Shown one piece after another: positions 44,900 to 51,691 of a stretch of 64,000 nt of DNA. The notes beneath the pieces were generated by a model. That model saw only the letters and a list, made by a program, of their open reading frames with translations, was not told the origin of the DNA and made no database searches. A program made the position numbers and the translations under genes. The stretch is from positions 62,001-126,000 of the forward strand of contig NZ_CP074372.1 in the NCBI RefSeq assembly GCF_018362995.1, written 5' to 3'. Position 1 is the stretch's first letter; every line of letters starts with the position of its first letter. The stretch comes from Chryseobacterium indologenes (GTDB lineage Bacteria > Bacteroidota > Bacteroidia > Flavobacteriales > Weeksellaceae).

Positions 44900-45694
44900 A
44901 TGAAAGAAAAGTTATACATCATAAAAATTGGCGGAGCTTTAATTGATGATGAGGAATTGTTAGTTCAATTCTTAGAACAGTTTTCTGAAATTCAGGAAAA
45001 GAAGATCCTTGTTCATGGCGGAGGGAAATTAGCTACCACATTGGCTGATAAACTGGGCATAGAACAGAAAATGATCAACGGAAGGAGGATTACAGATAAA
45101 GAGACATTGGACATTGTAACCATGGTATATGCAGGAGGAATCAATAAAAATATTGTAGAAAAGCTGCAGCAAAAAAAATGCAATGCCATAGGCTTTTCCG
45201 GGGCAGACGGAAACTTGATTAAAGCTAAGAAAAGAGAACATCCTGAAATTGATTTTGGATTTGTGGGGGATATTACCAAGAAAAGTGTAAACAGGAAGCT
45301 GGTTTCAAAATTAATCAAGCTGGATCTTGTTCCTGTATTTTCTGCGATTACCCACGATAGAAAAGGAAATCTATTCAATACCAATGCAGATACCATTGCT
45401 TCCGTGATGGCGCAGGCCCTTTCAGAGAAATATGAAGTTGAGTTGCTGTATTGTTTTGATAAGGAAGGTGTTTTAGAAGATGTAAACGATCCTGAATCTG
45501 TGATCAAAAGTGTAAATGAAGAAGAATTTGAAGTATTAAAAGAAGAAGGGAAACTTCACAAAGGGATTTTACCCAAACTTGAAAATGCTCTTGGAGCTAT
45601 AAAAAATAATGTAGGCAAAGTGTTTCTGATCAAAGAAACAGAATTGAAAAACCATATAGAAAATCATCATGCAGGAACTGAAATCTGTTTATAA
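44900..45694 (+). CDS. argB: N-acetyl(succinyl)glutamate kinase
   Basis: 264 residues, amino-acid-kinase fold. Seen: the N-terminal KIGGALIDDEE and HGGGKLATTLADKLGI for ATP and substrate, NTNADTIASVMAQAL, and the terminal AGTEICL. It lacks the N-terminal extension of arginine-inhibited hexameric forms, so feedback inhibition is doubtful. The 3' end overlaps the argE start by 26 nt. Confidence 0.93.
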   Translation: MKEKLYIIKIGGALIDDEELLVQFLEQFSEIQEKKILVHGGGKLATTLADKLGIEQKMINGRRITDKETLDIVTMVYAGGINKNIVEKLQQKKCNAIGFSGADGNLIKAKKREHPEIDFGFVGDITKKSVNRKLVSKLIKLDLVPVFSAITHDRKGNLFNTNADTIASVMAQALSEKYEVELLYCFDKEGVLEDVNDPESVIKSVNEEEFEVLKEEGKLHKGILPKLENALGAIKNNVGKVFLIKETELKNHIENHHAGTEICL

Positions 45695-46751
45695 TAAAGA
45701 AGAGCTGTTAAATAATGCGATCGGATTGCTTAAAAATTTGATTGAGATTCCTTCATTCAGCAAAGATGAATTTAATACGTCGGTAGAAATTGAGAATTTT
45801 TTCAAAAAGCATCAGATTCCTACGAAACGTTTTAAAAACAACATCTGGGCAGTGAATAAACATTTTGATGTGTTTAAACCTTCCGTTTTGCTGAATACGC
45901 ATCATGATACGGTAAAACCTAATAAAGCGTATACGCTTGATCCGTTTGTTCCTGTTGAAAAAGACGGCAAACTGTTCGGGTTGGGAAGCAATGATGCAGG
46001 AGCTTCACTGGTTTCTATGGCACAGGTTTTTTTACATTTTTATGATAAAGAAGATTTAAAATATAATTTAGTTATTGCTTTGACGGCAGAGGAGGAGATT
46101 TCAGGATTTGATGGAATTGAAGCCTTATTTCCGCAGCTACCCAACGTAGAACTCGCCATTGTAGGAGAACCCACGCAGATGAATCTGGCGATTGCAGAAA
46201 AAGGACTTCTTGTGATTGATGGAGAAATGAAAGGTACTCCTTCTCATGCCGCTCATCCTAATGACGATAACTCAATTGTAAAATGCATGCAGGATCTGCA
46301 GAATATTTTAGCCTTTAAATTTCCAAAAGTTTCAGAATATCTTGGAGAGGTTAAAGTTACTTTATCAGGAATTCATGCAGGAGTACAGCACAATGTTGTT
46401 CCGGAATCGTGCAATTTTACACTGGATGTAAGGGTGACAGATGAATATTCTAATCAGGAAGCGTTTGAAATCATCCAATCTCAGATGGAATCTACATTAA
46501 CGGCAAGATCATTCAGACTGAATTCTTCAAAGATCGAAATGGATCATCCGTTTGTAAAAGCAGGAATTGAAATCGGAAGGACCACTTATGGTTCACCTAC
46601 TTCCTCAGATCAGGCGATTATTCCATGTACATCAGTGAAAATGGGTCCTGGAGACAGTAGGCGCTCTCACACCGCAGATGAATTTATCTATATCCCGGAA
46701 ATAGAAGAAGGAATAGAAATCTACATCAGTATTTTAGAAAAAGTGTTATAA
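45669..46751 (+). CDS. argE: M20-family N-acyl-ornithine/citrulline deacylase
   Basis: 360 residues. The di-zinc M20 ligand motifs are in order: NTHHDTVKP, LGSNDAGASL, TAEEEISGFDG and VGEPTQMN, with a later His in GPGDSRRSHTADE. In the ArgF' pathway the acyl group is removed from N-acyl-citrulline before argG, so this enzyme probably acts on that compound. The start lies 26 nt inside argB, and the next Met is far downstream, which supports the overlap. Confidence 0.9.
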   Translation: MQELKSVYNKEELLNNAIGLLKNLIEIPSFSKDEFNTSVEIENFFKKHQIPTKRFKNNIWAVNKHFDVFKPSVLLNTHHDTVKPNKAYTLDPFVPVEKDGKLFGLGSNDAGASLVSMAQVFLHFYDKEDLKYNLVIALTAEEEISGFDGIEALFPQLPNVELAIVGEPTQMNLAIAEKGLLVIDGEMKGTPSHAAHPNDDNSIVKCMQDLQNILAFKFPKVSEYLGEVKVTLSGIHAGVQHNVVPESCNFTLDVRVTDEYSNQEAFEIIQSQMESTLTARSFRLNSSKIEMDHPFVKAGIEIGRTTYGSPTSSDQAIIPCTSVKMGPGDSRRSHTADEFIYIPEIEEGIEIYISILEKVL

Positions 46752-47086
46752 ATAATGGGAGAATGAAGCGGAAAGATGGAAGTTATTATAGTTTATAATT
46801 TCACTTCCGGCATCAGGCTTCCGGCTCAATATATGTTTTGACTCCGCCCGGCAGGCATGAAGTTTAGTTTTTAAAAAGATTTATGCAAAAAGAAAATTAG
46901 AAATGAAAGCTTCACATAAGGAAATGTTTTTTTATAGTTAATAGTAATAAGGATTGCCTTGCCGGGCATGTCAAAACCAACAAATATTTTAAATCAGATA
47001 TTATGAAATCACTACCAACTAATTTTTCTGGTAAAACAGATAGAAGTGGCGATTGCATGTGATTTAAAAAAAATAAACAATTACAT
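46752..47086. repeat. argE-argH intergenic space with MITE-like inverted repeat
   Basis: 335 bp with no gene. Arms GTTTTGACTCCGCCCGGCAG (+GCA) at 46835-46857 and TGCCTTGCCGGGCATGTCAA (+AAC) at 46955-46977 are inverted copies (19 of 23 match), enclosing about 97 bp. The remaining sequence is AT-rich. A polyA-rich stretch just before argH holds no good promoter match. Confidence 0.65.
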
Positions 47087-48391
47087 ATGAAAAAAATATG
47101 GCAGAAGGATAACCTTGCCACCAATATATTAGTCAATAATTTTACCGTTGGGAAAGATCTTGACTTCGACGAGCGTTTGGCAAAATATGATGTCAAAGGT
47201 TCTATGGCACATTGCAAAATGTTAGCAGAAACCGGAATTATTTCCCAGGAAGAATCAGAGCAGATGTTATCTGTTTTGAATGCTATTTTAAATCAAATTG
47301 AGGATGGAACTTTTGAAATTGATAAAGATGCTGAGGATATCCATTCTCAGGTAGAAGCAATCTTAATTGAAGAATTAGGAGATACAGGAAAGAAAATTCA
47401 TACCGCAAGATCAAGAAATGATCAGGTTTTATTGGATATCAAGCTGTATTTATTGGATGAGATCCGTGAGATTACAGCCCTTACAGATGAGTTTTTCCAG
47501 ATTTTAATTCAGTTGGCAAATCAGCATAAAAATGTTCTGCTTCCGGGATATACTCATTTGCAGATTGCAATGCCTTCCTCATTCGGGTTATGGTTTGGAG
47601 CGTATGCAGAAGCGCTTTTGGATGACGTGGAAATGTTATTTTCAGTGAAGAATATCATTAATAAAAATCCATTGGGATCAGCGGCAGGTTATGGCTCATC
47701 TTTTCCGATCAACCGTGAAAGTACAACCTATAACTTAGGATTCCAGTCGATGAACTATAATTCGGTGTATGCTCAGATGACCCGTGGAAAGTCAGAAAAA
47801 CTACTGGCGATGTCTATGGCAACTTTAGCGGGAACACTCGGAAAATTTGCTTATGATGTATGCCTGTATTTGAACCAAAACTTTGATTTTATCAGCTTTC
47901 CAAAAGAATTTACTACGGGAAGCAGTATTATGCCTCATAAAAAGAATCCGGATATCTTTGAACTGGTTCGTGCACGATGCAACAGAATTCAGTCACTTCC
48001 GAATGAACTTATTTTATTGACCAATAATCTGCCTTCAGGATATCACAGAGATGTACAGCTGACCAAAGAAATTCTTTTCCCGGCTATTGATTCCCTGAAA
48101 GAATGTCTGGAAATCCTAAGCTATACTTTACCCAATATTCAGGTAAAAGACGGGATTCTGGAGGATGAGAAATACAAATACCTTTTCAGTGTAGAGAAGA
48201 TCAATGAAGAAGTGAAAAACGGCAGCTCTTTCCGTGATGCCTATGTGAAGGTAGGGCAGGAGATTGAAAACAACGCGTTTGAATTTGAACCAGGAAATCT
48301 TGAACATACCCATCAGGGAAGTATCGGGAACCTTTGTCTGGATAAAATAGAATATCAGTTCAATAAACTGAAAAATAAATTATTGGGTTAG
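47087..48391 (+). CDS. argH: Argininosuccinate lyase
   Basis: 434 residues. It splits argininosuccinate into arginine and fumarate, the last step. Seen: AEDIHSQVEAILIEELGDTGKKIHTARSRNDQV near the N-terminus and the fumarase/lyase signature GSSIMPHKKNPD with the catalytic serine. It is the last gene of the arginine cluster. Confidence 0.96.
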   Translation: MKKIWQKDNLATNILVNNFTVGKDLDFDERLAKYDVKGSMAHCKMLAETGIISQEESEQMLSVLNAILNQIEDGTFEIDKDAEDIHSQVEAILIEELGDTGKKIHTARSRNDQVLLDIKLYLLDEIREITALTDEFFQILIQLANQHKNVLLPGYTHLQIAMPSSFGLWFGAYAEALLDDVEMLFSVKNIINKNPLGSAAGYGSSFPINRESTTYNLGFQSMNYNSVYAQMTRGKSEKLLAMSMATLAGTLGKFAYDVCLYLNQNFDFISFPKEFTTGSSIMPHKKNPDIFELVRARCNRIQSLPNELILLTNNLPSGYHRDVQLTKEILFPAIDSLKECLEILSYTLPNIQVKDGILEDEKYKYLFSVEKINEEVKNGSSFRDAYVKVGQEIENNAFEFEPGNLEHTHQGSIGNLCLDKIEYQFNKLKNKLLG

Positions 48392-48705
48392 AATCTAAGC
48401 CATTAAGGTCATCAGAAACTTAAGCAAAAATCAGTGGAATTTCTAAATTATTTTAGCCTGCTGTCTTTTTCGTTGTGGAAGCCTTAATCTTATAAATCTT
48501 ATCTGCTTAAGTGATCTTAATGGTTAGATTTTACTCCGCTCTTTGAATTTGATGATTGATAAATTGAACCATTAGGGAGATGAAGGGTTTAAGATAAGTT
48601 AAGAAAATCTGCGATTTTTTAGCCGTATTGTTTTAAAATTCGCTTGCGAATTTCTTAATAATTCTTTACCCTTTAAAAGCTCTTAATGGTTTAATAAGAG
48701 AAGAT
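48392..48705. repeat. Two fold-back repeats between argH and the Lrp gene
   Basis: 314 bp without a gene. First pair: CTAAGCCATTAAGGTCA (from 48396) against AGTGATCTTAATGGTTAG (to about 48527), with inner CTTAAGC/GCTTAAG. Second pair: AACCATTAGGGAGATGAAGG (from about 48567) against CCTTTAAAAGCTCTTAATGG (to about 48690). Both belong to the CATTAAG/CTTAATG family seen at 11.0 and 31.7 kb. They may also serve as terminators for the convergent argH and Lrp genes. Confidence 0.7.
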
Positions 48706-49167
48706 TTATTCCAGATCAATTTTAAACTTGGTAGACTTTTTCACCTCGTGAAGCACAATTGAACTGTGGTACTGCCCGATATTAGGAATGTTTGAGATCA
48801 CATTTACGGCAAATTCATTATATGAATTGATGTCCTTGGCAATAATCTTCAACATATAGTCATACTCTCCGGAAAGACTGATGATTTCCTGTACTTCATC
48901 ATATTTACCGATGTGGTTCTCAAAAGTTTCCAATACTTTTTTGGATTGTTCTTTGAGACGGACATTACAGTAGACTACAATATTTAAACCCAGTTTTTCA
49001 CGGTTCAAAAGACCCACATACTTTTGAATGATCCCCTGCTTCTCCAGTTGTTTGATTCGTTCATACGTAGGAGTGAAGGTAAGACCAATCTTTTCGGAAA
49101 TTTCCTTAACCGATAATGTAGAGTCTTCCTGAATAATGCTGAGAATCATTTTGTCTTTTAAATCCAT
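48706..49167 (-). CDS. Lrp/AsnC-family transcriptional regulator
   Basis: 153 residues. The winged HTH is at the N-terminus (about 4-60: KMILSIIQEDSTLSVKEISEKIGLTFTPTYERIKQLEKQGIIQKY). A RAM/AsnC_trans ligand-binding domain follows (about 68-145: VVYCNVRLKEQ; EIISLSGEYDYMLKIIAKDINSYNEF). Such proteins sense amino acids. It lies between the arginine and pyrimidine blocks and diverges from the pyrB leader, so it may regulate one or both as well as itself. A TATTTTTG box at 49187-49194 is 20 nt upstream. Confidence 0.92.
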   Translation of the reverse strand: MDLKDKMILSIIQEDSTLSVKEISEKIGLTFTPTYERIKQLEKQGIIQKYVGLLNREKLGLNIVVYCNVRLKEQSKKVLETFENHIGKYDEVQEIISLSGEYDYMLKIIAKDINSYNEFAVNVISNIPNIGQYHSSIVLHEVKKSTKFKIDLE

Positions 49168-49186
49168 AAAATAATTTGAGTTGTAA

Positions 49187-49194
49187 CAAAAATA
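49187..49194 (-). promoter_or_regulatory. -7 element of the Lrp-family gene
   Basis: Minus strand TATTTTTG (TAnnTTTG). No TTG is found at the expected spacing. Confidence 0.45.
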
Positions 49195-49253
49195 TTAATT
49201 TTAAATGAGAATAAGGAAATACTGAGGTTTTTAATTTATTTTAAACTTTGTTT

Positions 49254-49283
49254 TTGTAGGTTCATAAAATTGTTGTATCTTTG
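49254..49283 (+). promoter_or_regulatory. pyrB: Promoter of the pyrB leader
   Basis: TTG at 49254-49256, 19-nt spacer, TATCTTTG at 49276-49283: the best consensus promoter in the window. The transcript should begin at about 49288, within about two bases of the leader-peptide ATG at 49290. Confidence 0.8.
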
Positions 49284-49289
49284 CACCTA

Positions 49290-49361
49290 ATGAATAAAAA
49301 AGCATTTATATCATTAGATTTACCGGGCGAAAGCGCCCTTTACGATATTTATTGTTATTAG
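49290..49361 (+). CDS. Putative pyrB leader peptide (23 codons)
   Basis: ATG at 49290, TAG at 49359-49361. The peptide begins MNKKAFISLDLPGES and ends ALYDIYCY. It starts directly after the promoter with essentially no 5' leader, and its stop codon overlaps the first base of the terminator stem. Codons 13-17 cover the GC-rich hairpin, and the last seven codons are U-rich. Position, size and the terminator fit a transcription-attenuation leader like that of enterobacterial pyrBI. The sequence itself is unlike it. Confidence 0.65.
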   Translation: MNKKAFISLDLPGESALYDIYCY

Positions 49362-49387
49362 CGAAGATTGTTGTCTTCGCTTTTTTT
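49325..49387 (+). promoter_or_regulatory. pyrB: pyrB attenuator: pause hairpin, U-rich interval, intrinsic terminator
   Basis: Hairpin GGGCG-AAAG-CGCCC (49325-49338) is followed by a 23-nt interval with 13 T (49339-49361), then terminator stem GCGAAGA/TCTTCGC (49361-49380, loop TTGTTG) and seven T (49381-49387). All this lies before the pyrB ATG at 49407. In pyrBI-type control, RNA polymerase slows in a U-rich interval when UTP is low, the leader ribosome closes up and blocks the terminator. The layout here allows the same logic. Confidence 0.75.
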
Positions 49388-49406
49388 ATGCCCAAAAATA
49401 AGAATT

Positions 49407-50297
49407 ATGTTTACGATTACAGAACTAAGCACCGAGAGAATCAACAGTATACTGACAGAAGCGCTGGCTTTTGCAAACGGTAAAACTGCTAAAATTGAAG
49501 GAGAAGTTTTTTGCTCAAACCTTTTCTTCGAAGACAGTACAAGAACGAAAACAAGTTTTGATCTTGCAGAAAGAAAACTGGGACTTCAGGTAGTTCCGTT
49601 TGATGCATCACACAGTTCGGTAAACAAAGGCGAAAGTCTTTATGATACAGTAAAGACCATTGAAAGTATAGGAGTAAACCTGGTGGTAATCCGCGATAAG
49701 AAAGACAGATACTTCGAGGAATTAAAGAATATCAGCATTCCTGTAATCAACGGAGGAGACGGAACAGGAAATCACCCTTCACAATGTATGCTGGATTTAC
49801 TGACCATTTATCAGGAATTCGGAAAGTTTGAAGGATTGAAAGTAGGAATTGTAGGCGATGTGAAACACAGCCGTGTTGCCAATTCAAATGCAGAGGCATT
49901 AAGAAGATTAGGCGCTAAAGTATACTTCTCAGGACCGGAACAATGGTTTGACGAAGGAGCCTTAATCAACGGAACTTACATGTCAGTAGATGAGTTGATC
50001 GGCGAAGTGGATGTTTTAATGCTATTAAGAATCCAACATGAAAGACACGATTCTGCCATGAGTTTCACCGCCTCAGAATACCATAAAAGATATGGTTTGA
50101 CTAAAGAAAGAGAGCAGTCGATGAAAAAAGAAGCAATCATCATGCATCCGGCTCCCATCAACAGAGGAGTGGAAATAGATTCAGACCTTGTAGAATGCAG
50201 GAGATCAAGAATCTTTAAACAAATGCAAAACGGAGTGTTCGCAAGAATGGCCATTTTGAAAGAAGCGCTGGAAAGTAAAGGGTATACCTTTAAGTAA
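49407..50297 (+). CDS. pyrB: Aspartate carbamoyltransferase catalytic chain
   Basis: 296 residues from the ATG at 49407. A longer frame start at 49368 would begin inside the terminator loop. The carbamoyl-phosphate loop is [15 protein letters not shown] (Ser44-Thr45-Arg46-Thr47), with [12 protein letters not shown] and [11 protein letters not shown] further on. First committed pyrimidine step. No pyrI regulatory subunit and no pyrR is adjacent, so control at the RNA level by the attenuator is attractive. Confidence 0.95.
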   Translation: MFTITELSTERINSILTEALAFANGKTAKIEGEVFCSNLFFEDSTRTKTSFDLAERKLGLQVVPFDASHSSVNKGESLYDTVKTIESIGVNLVVIRDKKDRYFEELKNISIPVINGGDGTGNHPSQCMLDLLTIYQEFGKFEGLKVGIVGDVKHSRVANSNAEALRRLGAKVYFSGPEQWFDEGALINGTYMSVDELIGEVDVLMLLRIQHERHDSAMSFTASEYHKRYGLTKEREQSMKKEAIIMHPAPINRGVEIDSDLVECRRSRIFKQMQNGVFARMAILKEALESKGYTFK

Positions 50298-50332
50298 GAA
50301 GCAAGTTAAAAGTAAGAAGTTAAAAGTTAGTG

Positions 50333-50430
50333 AGCCCCGTAGGGGCGGCCTGTTAATAGCAATGGGTGAAGCCCATAAATAAATGGATAATGATATCCAA
50401 GCCCTGTAAGGGCGACCTGTTAATGACATA
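50333..50430. repeat. GCCCYGTARGGGC repeat pair between pyrB and carA
   Basis: GCCCCGTAGGGGCGGCCTGT (50334 on) and GCCCTGTAAGGGCGACCTGT (50401 on) are two copies, 67 bp apart, each with a 5-bp hairpin (GCCCC-GTA-GGGGC; GCCCT-GTA-AGGGC) and the common tail CCTGTTAAT. Between them is another hairpin, TGGG-TGAAG-CCCA (50363-50375). Upstream lies a short direct repeat, AAGTTAAAAGTAAG. Confidence 0.8.
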
Positions 50431-50460
50431 TAAATAAATAATAAGAGATAAAAGTTTAAA

Positions 50461-51534
50461 ATGAAGAAAAAATTAATACTGGAGTCCGGTGAAGTGTTTC
50501 ATGGAGAAGGTTTCGGAGCAGAATTGGAAACTGCAGGGGAAGTAGTTTTCAATACCGGAATGACAGGGTATCAGGAATTGATTTCTGACCCGTCGTATTG
50601 CGGTCAGATTGTTTGTATGACCTATCCGCTTATCGGAAATTATGGTATTAACCGTGATGATTATGAAAGTATTGAGCCGGCAATCAAAGGACTTATCGTA
50701 AAAGAACTTTGCGATCTTCCTTCCAATTTCCGTACTCAGATTACTTTAGATGAACTATTTAAAAAGAAAAACCTTTCAGGAATTTCAGGAATTGATACAA
50801 GAAGACTGACAAGAATTCTTCGTAACTCCGGAGTTGTAAAAGGAAAAATCGTAAATGCTGATGCTGATGAAGCTGCTGTAGCTTCTGAATTGAAATCAAC
50901 AAACTTCCCAACCAATCAGGTAGAAGAGGTTTCAACAAAAACACCTTATGCTAACCCGAACAGAGGTTTCAAAGTAGTATTGGTAGACTTCGGAGCAAAA
51001 CTGGGAATTATCAGAGAACTGTCTCAAAGAAACTGTGATATCATAGTGGTTTCTCAGGATACTACAGCAGAAGAAATCCTGTTGATGAATCCAGATGGAA
51101 TTATGCTTTCAAACGGTCCTGGTGACCCTGAAGATGTACCACATGCTTTAGATATGATCAGAGGATTATTAGGAAAAGTTCCAATCTTCGGAATCTGTTT
51201 AGGGCACCAATTGATCGGTCTTGCTTGCGGAGCAAAAACTTTCAAACTGAAATTCGGACACAGAGGAGGAAACCACCCGGTATTGGATTTAGAGAAAAAT
51301 ACAGTAGCCATTACTTCTCAAAACCACGGATATGCGGTAGACCAGGAAAGCTTGAAAGGAACAGACCTTATCGAAACGCACATCGCATTGAACGACAGAA
51401 CCAACGAAGGATTAAAACACAAAATCCACCCTTGTTTCTCAGTTCAGTATCACCCTGAAGCGAGCCCGGGCCCTGAAGATGCAAACTACCTGTTTGATGA
51501 GTTCATTCAAATGATGGAGGACTTTAAAAAGTAA
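50461..51534 (+). CDS. carA: Carbamoyl-phosphate synthase small (glutaminase) subunit
   Basis: 357 residues. The N-terminal dimer domain (FNTGMTGYQELISDPSYCGQIV) is followed by a class I glutamine amidotransferase domain with Cys246 in FGICLGHQLIGLACG and the His/Glu pair in QYHPEASPGPED. It supplies ammonia to CarB. It is 163 bp after pyrB and 157 bp before carB on one strand. Repeats fill both spaces. Confidence 0.96.
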   Translation: MKKKLILESGEVFHGEGFGAELETAGEVVFNTGMTGYQELISDPSYCGQIVCMTYPLIGNYGINRDDYESIEPAIKGLIVKELCDLPSNFRTQITLDELFKKKNLSGISGIDTRRLTRILRNSGVVKGKIVNADADEAAVASELKSTNFPTNQVEEVSTKTPYANPNRGFKVVLVDFGAKLGIIRELSQRNCDIIVVSQDTTAEEILLMNPDGIMLSNGPGDPEDVPHALDMIRGLLGKVPIFGICLGHQLIGLACGAKTFKLKFGHRGGNHPVLDLEKNTVAITSQNHGYAVDQESLKGTDLIETHIALNDRTNEGLKHKIHPCFSVQYHPEASPGPEDANYLFDEFIQMMEDFKK

Positions 51535-51546
51535 GACACCACAATT

Positions 51547-51610
51547 GTCATTCTGAATGCAGCGAATGCGTAATGAAGAATCTCAATGAGTTTGATTCCT
51601 ACGGAATGAC
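51547..51610. repeat. GTCATTCTGA-family palindromic repeat between carA and carB
   Basis: GTCATTCTGAATGCAGCGAA begins it and CTACGGAATGAC closes it, with inner GAAGAATCTC/TTTGATTCC arms. This is a 64-nt foldback of the family seen at 37.0, 43.7 and 55.6 kb. Confidence 0.8.
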
Positions 51611-51691
51611 AAAATACAATCGCAAGTCTTATAAAAGTAAAAAAATAAGAAGTTTAAGAATTTGATTCTTAACCCCAATTAAAAAAGAAAA

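Noticed and set aside
45013..45507. 164-codon ORF antisense to argB
   Set aside because: It is an antisense shadow of a well-identified gene, with Ser/Leu-rich composition typical of such frames.
50333..50430. CRISPR array
   Set aside because: Only two repeat copies with a hairpin between them, no regular spacers and no cas genes.
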